DNA from: Mesorhizobium caraganae | GTDB taxonomy: Bacteria; Pseudomonadota; Alphaproteobacteria; Rhizobiales; Rhizobiaceae | Direction: 5' to 3' | Length of the DNA: 64,000 nucleotides | NCBI RefSeq assembly: GCF_016836705.1 | Contig: NZ_JAFCGY010000005.1 | Coordinates: 186,001 to 250,000 of the forward strand | In this document: piece after piece, positions 1 to 10,183 of the stretch | Numbering within the stretch: the first letter of the stretch is position 1 | Layout: every line of letters starts with the position of its first letter | Notes under the pieces: model-generated | The model's database searches: none | What the model saw: the letters and a program-made list of their open reading frames with translations, nothing else | Told to the model about the DNA's origin: nothing | Program-made: the position numbers and the translations under genes

Positions 1-144
1 GAAAAGGCTGAAGCCGTTCGCCGCGCCCGCAAGCTGGCCCGCAAGCGCGCTCAGCGCGAAGGCCTGCTGCCGATGACGCCGCGCCCGGTTGCTGCCGGCG
101 CCGCCGGTGGTCCTGGTGGTGCTCCGCGCCCGCCGCGGTTCTAA
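1..144 (+). CDS. C-terminal end of an upstream protein (basic tail; possibly an RNA helicase)
   Basis: An open frame enters from the left edge and stops with TAA at 142-144, giving the last 47 residues. The tail is strongly basic in its first half (runs of Arg, Lys and Ala) and ends in a Gly/Pro/Ala-rich segment. Basic, Gly-rich tails of this kind occur on RhlE-type DEAD-box helicases and other RNA-binding proteins. That assignment is only a guess from composition and from the TPR lipoprotein next door; no catalytic domain is inside the window. Confidence 0.5.
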   Translation, partial: EKAEAVRRARKLARKRAQREGLLPMTPRPVAAGAAGGPGGAPRPPRF

Positions 145-177
145 CGCCAATTTTTCGTCCTTTTCGAAGGATATCAG

Positions 178-212
178 AGGTGGCGCGATGCGGAATCGCC
201 GCCACCTTTTTG
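178..212 (+). terminator. Rho-independent terminator
   Basis: GGTGGCG (179-185) pairs with CGCCACC (200-206) and is followed directly by TTTTT. It lies 34 bases after the stop of the partial gene and separates it from the lipoprotein gene. Confidence 0.75.
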
Positions 213-358
213 TTTAGAGCGCCGCCTTTTCGTTAGAATGAAGGGCGTTCCCTTGAACGCGCAAACGGCGCTCTAGATTTTGTTACGACAATCTGTGGAC
301 CCGGCCCGGAGGGGGGACCTGGACTGAGCGACGCGACTGAAGTGAGGACAGGGCAGAC

Positions 359-1213
359 ATGAACGCAATCAGCGTAGAGCGCAGAACCACAATGCGCGGT
401 TTCGCCCTGACGGCTGCCTTGCTCTCCGGCCTGGCGCTTGCCGGTTGCCAGAGCGTCCCGACCGGCGAGTTCAACAACATCGACAAGGCGCAAGGCTCGA
501 CCGAAAACATCTCCTCGCTGTCGGCGGTGATCCAGCGCAATCCCCAGGATCCCGAAGGCTACAATGTGCGCGGCTCGGCCTATGGCCGTGGCGGCCAGTA
601 CCAGGCGGCGCTGAAGGACTTCGACACCGCCATCCAGCTCAATCCGAATTTCTACCAGGCCTATTCGAACCGGGCGCTGATCCAGCGCTTCCTCGGCAAC
701 CAGGCCGCCGCCCTTGCCGACTACAACCGCTCGATCCAGATCAACGGCAATTACGACGCCGCCTATATCGGCCGCGGCAATCTCTATCGCAAGGCCGGCC
801 AGACCCAGCAGGCCTTCAACGATTTCCAGAAGGCGATCCAGCTCGACACCACCGATGCCCGCGCCTACCACAATCGCGGCCTGATCTATCAGAGCCAGGG
901 CCAGCACAAATTTGCCATCGAGGATTTCTCGACCGCCATCTCGCTGGCGCCGGATGCCGCCGAACCCTATAACGGCCGCGGCCTGTCCTATCTCGCCATG
1001 AATGACGAGGACAACGCTTTCTCCGACTTCAACATGGCCATCAAGCTCGACGGCAAGAACGCCGAGGCTTGGGCCAACCAGGCGCTGATCTACGAGCGCC
1101 GCGGCGACAAGGTGCGGGCATCCAAATCCTACCGTGAAGCCGTCCATCTCGACCCGACCTACCAGCCGGCCAAGGACGGCCTGTCGCGCACCGCCACCGC
1201 CACCGCCGGCTGA
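359..1213 (+). CDS. TPR-repeat lipoprotein (NlpI-like)
   Basis: The 284-residue protein starts with a lipoprotein signal: a hydrophobic stretch ending in the lipobox LAGC at about residues 27-30, so the mature protein would be anchored to the membrane through that cysteine. The rest is a series of about six tetratricopeptide repeats, seen as repeated phrases such as AYxNRGLIYQ, AYIGRGNLY and AFxDFxxAIxL. TPR proteins are scaffolds for protein contacts; NlpI-type lipoproteins act as adaptors for envelope proteases and peptidoglycan enzymes. An alternative ATG at 392 gives a shorter and more typical signal peptide (MRGFALT...). Neither start has a strong ribosome-binding site, so the start is unresolved. 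Confidence 0.85.
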   Translation: MNAISVERRTTMRGFALTAALLSGLALAGCQSVPTGEFNNIDKAQGSTENISSLSAVIQRNPQDPEGYNVRGSAYGRGGQYQAALKDFDTAIQLNPNFYQAYSNRALIQRFLGNQAAALADYNRSIQINGNYDAAYIGRGNLYRKAGQTQQAFNDFQKAIQLDTTDARAYHNRGLIYQSQGQHKFAIEDFSTAISLAPDAAEPYNGRGLSYLAMNDEDNAFSDFNMAIKLDGKNAEAWANQALIYERRGDKVRASKSYREAVHLDPTYQPAKDGLSRTATATAG

Positions 1214-1377
1214 TACCCAGCCGGTTCGCCGCGCGAGTCGTCGCCCGCAACGTTTTATCCAACAGTGTTCGCGTCCCTGTGCAGGTCGCCGCAAAGCGGC
1301 CCGCGCAGCAAAATCGCAATCTTTGCGTGCCAGAATGGAAGCCGGAGAAGCGACCGCGACATCGGAACGGCACCGCG

Positions 1378-1938
1378 ATGGATGACAACGAACTCCGGAT
1401 CAAGCGACAGATCGCCTGGCTTGAGACTGCCTCGCCCGACGATTGGCACCGGGCCGTCCTCGACTTCAACTGGGATGGGGACATCGACCCACTGTTCTGG
1501 CTCGCGCGCCAGCCGCAATGCGACAAGGCCACGGCGTTGACCATGTTCTGGCTGGGGCAGCCGGCCTATTACCTCATCCTGGCCGCGGAAAACGGCGGGA
1601 CGGACGACAGCGACGCCCCGGTGTGGCAGATGCTGAAATACATTGCGCAGCGCATCAACGCCAATGGCTATGTCAGGTCGAAGATCGCCTTCGACGTGGA
1701 TGATTTCATAGAGCAGGATTTTGAAGAGCTGGTCGAGAAAGCCGGTCAGCTCGCGCACTCGCCGCTGAAGCCGCATCCGGATATGCGCGGCGCCCTTCAC
1801 GGACGGCGGCCCGTCAACGACATCGACTTCTACCGGCGCTATCCCGGGGATTTCCACGGCACGGTGCTGGTCGATTTGCCGGACCCAGGTCCGCTGGACA
1901 AGGCCTGGTCGGCGCTCGGGCGCCTGTGGCGCCACTGA
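1378..1938 (+). CDS. DUF4274 domain protein
   Basis: This 186-residue soluble protein carries the DUF4274 pattern in its first third: paired tryptophans (WLETASPDDWHRAV), the FNWD phrase, and the segment CDKATALTMFWLGQP. Function of the family is unknown; members often occur near immunity-type or uncharacterised genes. I take the ATG at 1378 because the protein then begins just before the conserved domain. A GTG at 1279 would add 33 basic residues with no similarity to the domain. No signal peptide or membrane segment is visible. The gene stands alone between the TPR lipoprotein and the DUF992 pair. Confidence 0.75.
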   Translation: MDDNELRIKRQIAWLETASPDDWHRAVLDFNWDGDIDPLFWLARQPQCDKATALTMFWLGQPAYYLILAAENGGTDDSDAPVWQMLKYIAQRINANGYVRSKIAFDVDDFIEQDFEELVEKAGQLAHSPLKPHPDMRGALHGRRPVNDIDFYRRYPGDFHGTVLVDLPDPGPLDKAWSALGRLWRH

Positions 1939-2022
1939 GCTCTGGCCGACACGCCATCACTCAATCTTAACCACCGAGGGGCAAAGCGTTAACCCTTGCC
2001 TTGATCGCGCCAAGTTTTCAGC

Positions 2023-2048
2023 GGAACGCTCCGGGTCGTTCAACCGTT
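2023..2048 (+). promoter_or_regulatory. EcfG-type general stress promoter
   Basis: GGAAC (2023-2027), 17 bases, then CGTT (2045-2048) matches the alphaproteobacterial EcfG consensus GGAAC-N16/17-CGTT exactly. Transcription would start near 2055, giving a leader of about 25 bases before the DUF992 start at 2080. Confidence 0.65.
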
Positions 2049-2079
2049 GTTGAAGGCAATTTTTCGAAAGGACTGACCC

Positions 2080-2553
2080 ATGATCAAGAAACTCGGCTGC
2101 GCCGCAGCGCTCGCCACGACGCTGTTTGTCGTTCCCGCCAGCGCCGGCAAGCTTCAACTCGGCACGCTCGATTGCACCATCGACGGTGGCGTCGGTTACG
2201 TTGTGACGTCGAACAAGGGCGTCGACTGCACCTTCCGCCCCTACCACCATGGGCCGTCCGAGAAATACACGGGGATGATCTCCAAGCTCGGCGTCGATCT
2301 CGGCCAGACGCATCAGGGCCAGCTGGTGTGGGCTGTTCTGGCCGCCACCCGCAGCCATGACGGGGGCGACCTTGCCGGCCATTATTATGGCGTCAACGCC
2401 GAGGCGAGCGTGGTGACCGGCGGCGGCGCCAATCTGCTGGTCGGCGGGCTGGACGGCGCCTTTGTGCTGGAGCCGCTCAGCGTCCAGGCCCAGACCGGCG
2501 TCAACGTGGCGGTTGCGGTGACCTCGCTGGAACTGATCCACTCGTTCAAGTAA
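2080..2553 (+). CDS. Secreted DUF992 family protein
   Basis: The 157-residue protein has a clear signal peptide (MIKKLG, hydrophobic core, cleavage after PASA around residue 22). The mature part follows the DUF992 pattern: a cysteine after LGTLDC, a Gly-rich turn, a second cysteine in DCTFRPY, and the segment GGGANLLVGG near the C-terminus. The two cysteines may form a disulphide in the periplasm. DUF992 has no established biochemical function; it is common in Rhizobiales. The next gene is a paralogue, so the pair arose by tandem duplication. The upstream EcfG-type promoter suggests induction by general stress or in stationary phase. Confidence 0.85.
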   Translation: MIKKLGCAAALATTLFVVPASAGKLQLGTLDCTIDGGVGYVVTSNKGVDCTFRPYHHGPSEKYTGMISKLGVDLGQTHQGQLVWAVLAATRSHDGGDLAGHYYGVNAEASVVTGGGANLLVGGLDGAFVLEPLSVQAQTGVNVAVAVTSLELIHSFK

Positions 2554-2643
2554 GTATCGGCAAATAAGGATCAACTGATCCCTCTACGTGCGGCGCGGAA
2601 CAGGATACTGTTTCGCGCCGTATGCTTTTTGGGGGGAACTGCC

Positions 2644-3126
2644 GTGCTGAAGACCATCGCCGCCGCCGCCATCATCGCCATTGCCTGGGCAGAACAGGCT
2701 CAAGCGCAGGACCAGGGCATAGAACTCGGCGTGCTCGATTGCGCCATAGGCGGCGGCACCGGCTTCATCTTCGGCTCCAGCAAGGATCTGAGCTGCACCT
2801 TCACCCCGGCCGACAAGAGCTTTTCGCCGGAAGCCTATTTCGGCGCCGTCAACAAATACGGGCTCGACATCGGCACCACCAAGCAGACCGTCATGCAGTG
2901 GCTGGTGCTGACGCCGCTGAAGAACATCTATGCGCCGGGCGCGCTGGCCGGCGACTATGTCGGCGCCAGCGCCGAGGTCACGGCGGCGGTCGGCGCCGGG
3001 GCCAATCTCCTGGTCGGCGGCTCCTCGCAGGCCTTCACCTTGCAGCCGCTCAGCCTGCAGACCCAGACCGGCATCAACATCGCCATCGGCGTCAGCCAGT
3101 TCCAGCTGCGCAGCACCGAGAACTGA
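2644..3126 (+). CDS. Secreted DUF992 family protein, second copy
   Basis: A paralogue of the preceding gene with the same order of motifs: signal peptide with cleavage after AQAQ, LGVLDC, DLSCTF, then GAGANLLVGG and a closing FTLQPLSLQTQTG stretch. I choose GTG at 2644 because GGGGGGA (2631-2637) lies about six bases before it and the signal peptide then starts with MLKT. A TTG at 2629 would overlap this ribosome-binding site. A near-match to the EcfG promoter (GGAAC at 2597-2601, 17 bases, CGTA) lies upstream; the last base departs from consensus. Identity between the copies is moderate, so the duplication is old. Confidence 0.82.
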   Translation: MLKTIAAAAIIAIAWAEQAQAQDQGIELGVLDCAIGGGTGFIFGSSKDLSCTFTPADKSFSPEAYFGAVNKYGLDIGTTKQTVMQWLVLTPLKNIYAPGALAGDYVGASAEVTAAVGAGANLLVGGSSQAFTLQPLSLQTQTGINIAIGVSQFQLRSTEN

Positions 3127-3279
3127 TCGCACTGGCGAAAAAGCCGCTTGAACTCAACCTCGGTTGAGGTTTTACAAGCCTGCCCTGACTGAAACAGCAC
3201 GCATGGCCCCGCCGGAAAGCCTCGCTGGCTTCTGGCGCCATGCGCCGGCATCGAGATATGCAAAGGCAGGGTTAAAAGA

Positions 3280-4716
3280 ATGACTGAAATCACCAGCAAC
3301 AAAGTCGACTGGCGGGCATTGTGGGCAAGCGGCGACCTCGCGCGCTTCTGCTTCATCAGCCTCGGCATCCTGCTGCACGCCACCAACGAGACGATGGTGG
3401 CAACCGTCATGCCGGCCATGGTCGGCGACCTCGCCGGCGTTCAGTTCGTCGGCTGGTCGCTGGCGGTCTACGAACTGGGCGCCATCGTCGCCGGTGCTGC
3501 CGCGGGGCGCATGGTCAGCTATGTCGCGCTGCGTTCCAACGTCACGGTCGCGGCTTTGCTCTATGCCGCCGGCGCGCTGATCTGCGCCACCGCACCGTCC
3601 ATGCCGGTGTTTCTCGCCGGCCGCCTGGTCGAGGGTCTCGGCGGCGGCGCGCTGGTGTCGCTGGCCTTCGTCTCGGTCGAGCGGCTGTTCGACCGCAGGA
3701 TTTGGCCGCAGCTGTTCGGCATCATGTCGGCGATCTGGGGCGTTGCCGCCTTCAGCGGCCCGATGCTCGGCGCCATCATGGTCGAGCTCTTATCCTGGCG
3801 CTGGGCCTTCGGCGTCTTCGTGCTCGGCGGCATCGCCATGGCGCTGGCGAGTTTCATCGTGCTGAACACGCCGGAAGCGACAAAGCCGCTAGCCGCCGCC
3901 GGCACCTCGCCACCCTTCCCCTATGCAGCACTTGGCTGTCTCGCCATCGCTGTCGTGCTGATCGCCACCGCCGGCGTCGACGTCGCCCTGCTGCGCTCCT
4001 CGCTGCTGCTCATCCTCGGCCTCGCCGGCCTGGCGCTGTTCGTATTCGTCGACGCCATGAAGCCGCGCTCGCGGCTGTTCCCCTCACAGCTGTTTTCGTG
4101 GCGCTCGCCGGTCGGCAGCGGCATGACCGTGGTCGCTGCCTTTTCGGTGGCTACGGTCTCCTTCTCGATCTACGGGCCACTGCTGCTGACCACGCTACAC
4201 GGCATCCCGATCCTAACCACCGGCTACATCATCGCCGCCGAATCGATCGCCTGGTCGATCCTGTCGATTGCCGTCGCCAATGCGCCGCTGGAGCGCGAAC
4301 GGCAGATCATCGTCATCGGCGCGCTGATGATTGCATCCGGCCTCGCCGGTTTCGCTTACTCGATCCCGTGGGGGTCGATCCCGCTGATCCTGGTCTGCGC
4401 CCTGCTGCAAGGCGGCGGCTTCGGCGTCACTTGGCCGTTCCTGACGCGGATCATCGTCGCCTCGGCTCGCGATGGCGAGCAGACGATTGCCTCGGCCGCC
4501 GTGCCGACCATGCAGCGCATCGGCTACGCCGTCGGCGCTGCCGTTGCCGGCATCATTGCCAATGCCAGCGGCTTCTCCGCAGGGCTGAACCGCGATGCGG
4601 CGGCCAGCGTCGCGGGCTGGCTGTTCCTCGCCTTCGTGCCGCTCGGCATTGTCGGCTGCCTGGCGGCGTTGAGGATGGCTTTGACGGCAAGCCGGCCGCA
4701 ATTGGCGGCAGGCTGA
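3280..4716 (+). CDS. MFS transporter, DHA2/EmrB-like drug:proton antiporter family
   Basis: A 478-residue integral membrane protein with about 14 hydrophobic segments, which fits the DHA2 subfamily. The first helix carries NETMVATVMPAM, the equivalent of the family's D/N-x-T-I-V-N-x-A-L-P motif, followed by a GRLVEGLGGGALVSL segment that corresponds to motif B/C. Such proteins export drugs or metabolites in exchange for protons. It converges with the LysR gene across a perfect hairpin, so it is probably not in the same transcript. Its location beside dgdA makes transport of an amino acid or dialkylglycine possible, but nothing in the sequence proves this. Confidence 0.85.
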   Translation: MTEITSNKVDWRALWASGDLARFCFISLGILLHATNETMVATVMPAMVGDLAGVQFVGWSLAVYELGAIVAGAAAGRMVSYVALRSNVTVAALLYAAGALICATAPSMPVFLAGRLVEGLGGGALVSLAFVSVERLFDRRIWPQLFGIMSAIWGVAAFSGPMLGAIMVELLSWRWAFGVFVLGGIAMALASFIVLNTPEATKPLAAAGTSPPFPYAALGCLAIAVVLIATAGVDVALLRSSLLLILGLAGLALFVFVDAMKPRSRLFPSQLFSWRSPVGSGMTVVAAFSVATVSFSIYGPLLLTTLHGIPILTTGYIIAAESIAWSILSIAVANAPLERERQIIVIGALMIASGLAGFAYSIPWGSIPLILVCALLQGGGFGVTWPFLTRIIVASARDGEQTIASAAVPTMQRIGYAVGAAVAGIIANASGFSAGLNRDAAASVAGWLFLAFVPLGIVGCLAALRMALTASRPQLAAG

Positions 4717-4731
4717 GGCCACGGCCGGGAA

Positions 4732-4758
4732 CTGGCCGGTCGCCTCCCGACCGGCCAG
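4732..4758. terminator. Bidirectional terminator hairpin
   Basis: CTGGCCGGTCG (4732-4742) and CGACCGGCCAG (4748-4758) form a perfect 11-bp stem with a five-base loop between the convergent MFS and LysR genes. There is no strong T-run on either side. Confidence 0.6.
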
Positions 4759-4762
4759 CCTG

Positions 4763-5602
4763 TCAAAGCGACGGAAGAACGCTGCGGATGTGATTGGCAA
4801 ACGCCTCCACCGCAGGCGACCGCTCGGTGTCGGCAAAGGCAATCAGAATGCCAAGGCGCGGCAGTGGAGGCAGCGGCAGAATATGCAGGTCGGATGGCAC
4901 CGCCTCCTGTGCCATCACGCTGATGGCGAGACCCGACCGCGCCACCGCGATCAACCCGGCAAGGCTGTTGCTGGCGTAGGCGATTTTGTAGCGCAGCCCG
5001 GCGCGGGCCATGGCCTCGCACGCCGCTCTGTGGTCGACAGCGTTCGACGCCGACAGCGCCAGCGGCACGGTGTCGCCGAACTCATAGAGATCCAAGGTCG
5101 GCTTGCTGCCGACCCAGACCAGCCGTTCCGTGCGCACGACGCCTTGTGCATCATGCGCATTCGAAACCAGTGCCAGGTCGATCTGGCGTGCGTTGAGCAG
5201 CGTCCGCAATTCGACGGTCGGCGCTGAGACCACCTTGATCTCGACATCGGGATACATCGTGCCGAAACTCTTCAGGAGGGCGGGAAAGAAGGCGCTCAGA
5301 TAATCCTCGGGGCTGCCGAAAATGATCGAGCCGTGCAGGCCCCTGTCGGACAGCGCCGAGATCGCTTCATCATGGATTTTGAGAATGCGCTCGGCATAGG
5401 CGAGGAACCGCTCGCCGCTGCCGGTGAGCCGCACGCCGCTGCGATGAAACAGGTTTTGGCCCAGTGCCTCCTCGAGCCGTTGTATCTGCATGGTCACGGC
5501 CGACTGGGTGCGCCCGACCTGTATGGCCACCGCGCTCAGCGTTCCCGAATGCGCCGCACGCACGAAGGTCGTCAGCAGCTTGAGATCGAGTGGAGCCTGC
5601 AT
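4763..5602 (-). CDS. dgdR: LysR-type regulator, probable DgdR equivalent
   Basis: The 279-residue protein has an N-terminal winged helix-turn-helix (LLTTFVRAAHSGTLSAVA, VGRTQSAVTMQIQRLEEALG, residues about 9-50) and a periplasmic-binding-fold effector domain with the family phrase ARSGLAISVMAQEAV. LysR proteins bind upstream of the divergent gene and respond to a pathway metabolite. The divergent neighbour is a 2,2-dialkylglycine decarboxylase. In Burkholderia cepacia, dgdA is likewise controlled by a divergent LysR gene, dgdR. The name is therefore inferred from synteny and family, not from residue-level comparison. The effector would be a dialkylglycine such as 2-aminoisobutyrate. Confidence 0.8.
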   Translation of the reverse strand: MQAPLDLKLLTTFVRAAHSGTLSAVAIQVGRTQSAVTMQIQRLEEALGQNLFHRSGVRLTGSGERFLAYAERILKIHDEAISALSDRGLHGSIIFGSPEDYLSAFFPALLKSFGTMYPDVEIKVVSAPTVELRTLLNARQIDLALVSNAHDAQGVVRTERLVWVGSKPTLDLYEFGDTVPLALSASNAVDHRAACEAMARAGLRYKIAYASNSLAGLIAVARSGLAISVMAQEAVPSDLHILPLPPLPRLGILIAFADTERSPAVEAFANHIRSVLPSL

Positions 5603-7025
<1,423 letters not shown>

Positions 7026-7048
7026 GTATCGGCGGCCGGAGCGGCCGC

Positions 7049-8521
7049 TCAGACCACGATGGTCTTCAGCCGTTCGGCGATCAGCGCCGCGAGCCGCGTC
7101 GCCACCTCGTCCTTGCCCATTTCCGGCCATTCCTCGACGCCGGATTTGGAGACAATGCGCACCTTGTTGCGATCGCCGCCCATGACGCCGGTGGGACCGA
7201 CGCCGCTTTCGTGCGAAACGTCGTTGGCGACGATGAAATCGGCGCCCTTCTTCTTCAGCTTGGCCTCGGCATTGGCAATCAGGTCCTGCGTCTCGGCTGC
7301 GAAGCCGACGACCAGGCCCGGACGCTGCTTGTGATGACCAACGCCGGCAAGAATGTCGGGGTTTTCGACCATCTGCAGCGCCGGCGGCCCCTCACCTGCC
7401 ACCTTCTTGATCTTCTCGCCAGCCGTACCGGCGGTACGCCAGTCGGCGACCGCCGCCACGAACACAGCGGCGTCCGCCGGCAGCAGCTGCTCGACCGCTG
7501 CTTTCATCTCGCTTGCTGTCTCGACATGCGTCGTCGCAACGCCGGCCGGGTCGGCGATGCTGACCGGGCCGGAGACCAGGCGCACGTCGGCGCCAAGCCT
7601 CGCCAGCGCTGCCGCAATGGCATGGCCCTGCTTGCCGGACGAGCGGTTGGCGATGTAGCGCACCGGGTCGATCGGCTCATGCGTCGGCCCCGAGGTGACG
7701 ATGATCCGGCGGCCGGCGAGCGGCTTCGGCTTGCTGTCGAGCATCGCTTCGATCACTGCCACGATCTCCAGCGGCTCAGCCATGCGGCCCTCGCCGGCCT
7801 CGTTGCTTTCGGCCATCTCACCCTTGGCAGGCCCGACGAAGGCGATGCCGTCCTTGGCCAACGTCGCACGGTTGCGGCGCGTCGCGGCATGTGACCACAT
7901 TTTCGGGTTCATCGCCGGCGCGAGCAAAACCTTCTTGTCGGTGGCGAGCAGCACGGTGGAGGCGAGGTCGTTGGCATGGCCGTTGGCGAGCTTGGCCATC
8001 AGGTCGGCGGTGGCCGGCGCCACCACCAAAAGGTCGGCCTCGCGCGACAGCCTGATATGGCCGACATCGTGCTCGTCATTGCGATCTAACAATTCGGTAA
8101 AGACATGGTCGGCCGAAAGCGCGCCGACCGAAAGCGTGGTGACGAACTCCTGCGCGGCCGATGTCATCACCACGCGCACCGCTGCACCGCGCTCGCGCAG
8201 CCGGCGGATCAGGTCGAGCGCCTTGTAGGCGGCAATGCCGCCGCCGATGATGAGCAGGATATGCTTGCCGGAGAGGCTGCCACGCAACATGACCTTGCTG
8301 GCCGCGGCGGCAGTCGGCGCTATCGGGCTGCGTGCGCTTGCCAGTTCGCGCAGCGTCTCTTCGATCCGATCGATGCGGCCGGAGGGGCCAAGCTGTCCCT
8401 CGACCGCGGCGCGGATCATCACCCGCGCCTGCTCTTCCATTGAGCGATCGTTCTCCGCCGCAAGCCGGCGCAGCAGATCCTTGACCTCGTCGTCAAGGTT
8501 GCGAATGGTGATGCTGGCCAT
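7049..8521 (-). CDS. coaBC: CoaBC (phosphopantothenoylcysteine synthetase/decarboxylase) with N-terminal FitA-like domain
   Basis: This bifunctional enzyme makes 4'-phosphopantetheine for coenzyme A: the CoaB half joins cysteine to phosphopantothenate with CTP and the CoaC half decarboxylates the product with FMN. CoaC begins at LSGKHILLIIGGGIAAYK and carries APAMNPKMW; CoaB carries TSGPTHEPIDPVRYIANRSS and FVAAVADWR. Before CoaC there are about 80 extra residues starting MASITIRNLDDEVKD and containing RSMEEQARVMIR, a ribbon-helix-helix domain of FitA/StbC type. I take ATG 8521, which precedes this domain; an ATG at 8290 would yield a standard CoaBC. The frame is open throughout, so this is a real in-frame fusion unless internal initiation dominates. 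It lies downstream of ubiB. Confidence 0.9.
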   Translation of the reverse strand: MASITIRNLDDEVKDLLRRLAAENDRSMEEQARVMIRAAVEGQLGPSGRIDRIEETLRELASARSPIAPTAAAASKVMLRGSLSGKHILLIIGGGIAAYKALDLIRRLRERGAAVRVVMTSAAQEFVTTLSVGALSADHVFTELLDRNDEHDVGHIRLSREADLLVVAPATADLMAKLANGHANDLASTVLLATDKKVLLAPAMNPKMWSHAATRRNRATLAKDGIAFVGPAKGEMAESNEAGEGRMAEPLEIVAVIEAMLDSKPKPLAGRRIIVTSGPTHEPIDPVRYIANRSSGKQGHAIAAALARLGADVRLVSGPVSIADPAGVATTHVETASEMKAAVEQLLPADAAVFVAAVADWRTAGTAGEKIKKVAGEGPPALQMVENPDILAGVGHHKQRPGLVVGFAAETQDLIANAEAKLKKKGADFIVANDVSHESGVGPTGVMGGDRNKVRIVSKSGVEEWPEMGKDEVATRLAALIAERLKTIVV

Positions 8522-8601
8522 ATGATTGCACCCTGCTCGAAATCGCCGGATGCAACGATAGCAATGCAATCATTTTGAGACAAGCCGTTCCCGGCAGACG
8601 G

Positions 8602-10176
8602 CTAGAGCAGCTTCCAGGCAATATAGACCAGCGTCAGCGCGATCACCCACAGCGCCAGCCGGCCTGAGCGGGTGTAGCGGGCTTCGGCCTTGCCGATGGC
8701 GCGCGATGTCGCCTCGTCGAAACGCAGCCCGTGCTCGGCCATCAAATCGATCTCCCGCGACAGCCGCTCGGTGCGGGCGGCGAGGTCGGGTGCTTGGCGC
8801 GCCAGCGCCAGCAGCGCCTTGGCGCTGTCGCGCGCATCCATCAAAAGTCCGCTCGGGCCAAGATTGCCGGCGATCCACTGGCCGACCACCGGCTCGGACG
8901 TCTTCCACATGTTGAAGGCCGGATCGAGCGTGCGCGCCACACCTTCGACCACCACCATGGTCTTCTGCAGCAGGATCAGTTCCGGCCGCGTCGCCATGTC
9001 GAACAGCTCGGTGACCTCGAACAGCAGCGTCAGAAGCTTGGCCATCGAGATGGTCTCGGCCGGCTGGCCATGGATCGGCTCGCCAATGGCGCGGATCGCC
9101 TGGGCGAAGGCCGCGACATTGTGCTGGCGCGGCACATAGCCGGCCTCGAAATGGACTTCGGCCACGCGCAGATAGTCGCGGGTGATGAAGCCGTAGAGGA
9201 TTTCGGCGAGGAAGCGGCGCTCCTTCTTGCCGAGTCGCCCGGCAATGCCGAGATCGACGGCGACGATATCGCCGTTCGCCTCGACGAACAGATTGCCCGG
9301 ATGCATGTCGGCATGGAAGAAGCCGTCGCGCAACGTGTGGCGCAGGAACGACTGGATCAGGTTGGTGGCGATCGCCTTGAGATCGTGACCGACCGCCACG
9401 AGACCAGCCACGTCGTTCATTTTGACGCCGTCGACCCACTCCATGGTCAGCACGTCGCGGCCGGTGCGTTCCCAGTCGACCGACGGCACGCGAAAACCGG
9501 GATCATCCTTGGTGTTTTCGCCGAGCTCGGAAAGCGCGGCCGCCTCGAGCCGAAGATCCATCTCGACCTTGGTGGTCTGCGCCAGCGTCTCGGTCACCTC
9601 GACCGGCCGCAGCCGGCGCGATGACGGGATGTATTTCTCCTGCAGGCGGGCGGCGAGGAAATAGCTTTCGAGATCCTGGAAGAAGCGGCGCCGCACGCCC
9701 GGCCGGATCACTTTCACCGCCACCTTGGTATCAACGCCATCATGGATGGCTTGCGCAGGATGAACCTGGGCGATGGAGGCCGCCGCGACGGGATCGCCGA
9801 ACTCGGTATAGAGCTCGCCGATCTTGCGCCCGAGCGAGCCCTCGATAGCCGCCACAGCTTCCGCCTGCGGGAAGGTGTGCATCTTGTCCTGCAGCATGGC
9901 GAGGTCGAGCGCCATGTCGTTGCCGACGACATCGGGCCGCGTCGCCAGGAACTGGCCTAGCTTGACGTAAGAGGGCCCAAGCCGGACCACCGCCTTGGCC
10001 AGCCGGTCGCTGCGCTCATAGGCAAGCGCGCGACGGCGGGTAAACAGCCGCGCCATGCCCCAGCCGAATTTCGGCAGGCCGCTGAGCTCGTCGCCCGGAA
10101 GTGCTGCGATCACGCCCTCGCGGACCAGCACCCAGCCGGCCCGTGCGAGCCGAAAGGCGGCGCCGACGCTGCTCAT
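8602..10176 (-). CDS. ubiB: UbiB-family kinase-like ubiquinone biosynthesis protein
   Basis: UbiB is an atypical kinase/ATPase of the ABC1/ADCK family required for ubiquinone biosynthesis. Visible motifs are the family-defining KxGQ segment (YVKLGQFLATRPDVV), the lysine in VAVKVIRPGV, the catalytic-type ADMHPGNLFV, and VDLGIAGRLG. Two hydrophobic segments at the C-terminus (LWVIALTLVYIAWKLL) would anchor it in the membrane. ATG 10176 is preceded by AGCAGG eight bases upstream and gives MSSVGAAFRLARAG, a normal UbiB start. The frame stays open upstream through a 15-bp tandem repeat, adding about 30 low-complexity residues and overlapping ubiE, which I judge non-coding. Confidence 0.9.
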   Translation of the reverse strand: MSSVGAAFRLARAGWVLVREGVIAALPGDELSGLPKFGWGMARLFTRRRALAYERSDRLAKAVVRLGPSYVKLGQFLATRPDVVGNDMALDLAMLQDKMHTFPQAEAVAAIEGSLGRKIGELYTEFGDPVAAASIAQVHPAQAIHDGVDTKVAVKVIRPGVRRRFFQDLESYFLAARLQEKYIPSSRRLRPVEVTETLAQTTKVEMDLRLEAAALSELGENTKDDPGFRVPSVDWERTGRDVLTMEWVDGVKMNDVAGLVAVGHDLKAIATNLIQSFLRHTLRDGFFHADMHPGNLFVEANGDIVAVDLGIAGRLGKKERRFLAEILYGFITRDYLRVAEVHFEAGYVPRQHNVAAFAQAIRAIGEPIHGQPAETISMAKLLTLLFEVTELFDMATRPELILLQKTMVVVEGVARTLDPAFNMWKTSEPVVGQWIAGNLGPSGLLMDARDSAKALLALARQAPDLAARTERLSREIDLMAEHGLRFDEATSRAIGKAEARYTRSGRLALWVIALTLVYIAWKLL

Positions 10177-10183
10177 GCCCAAA

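Noticed and set aside
233..1294. A 353-codon open frame antisense to the TPR lipoprotein gene
   Set aside because: It mirrors the lipoprotein codons, has Gly/Val-rich low-information composition and no ribosome-binding site; the sense strand has a lipobox and TPRs.
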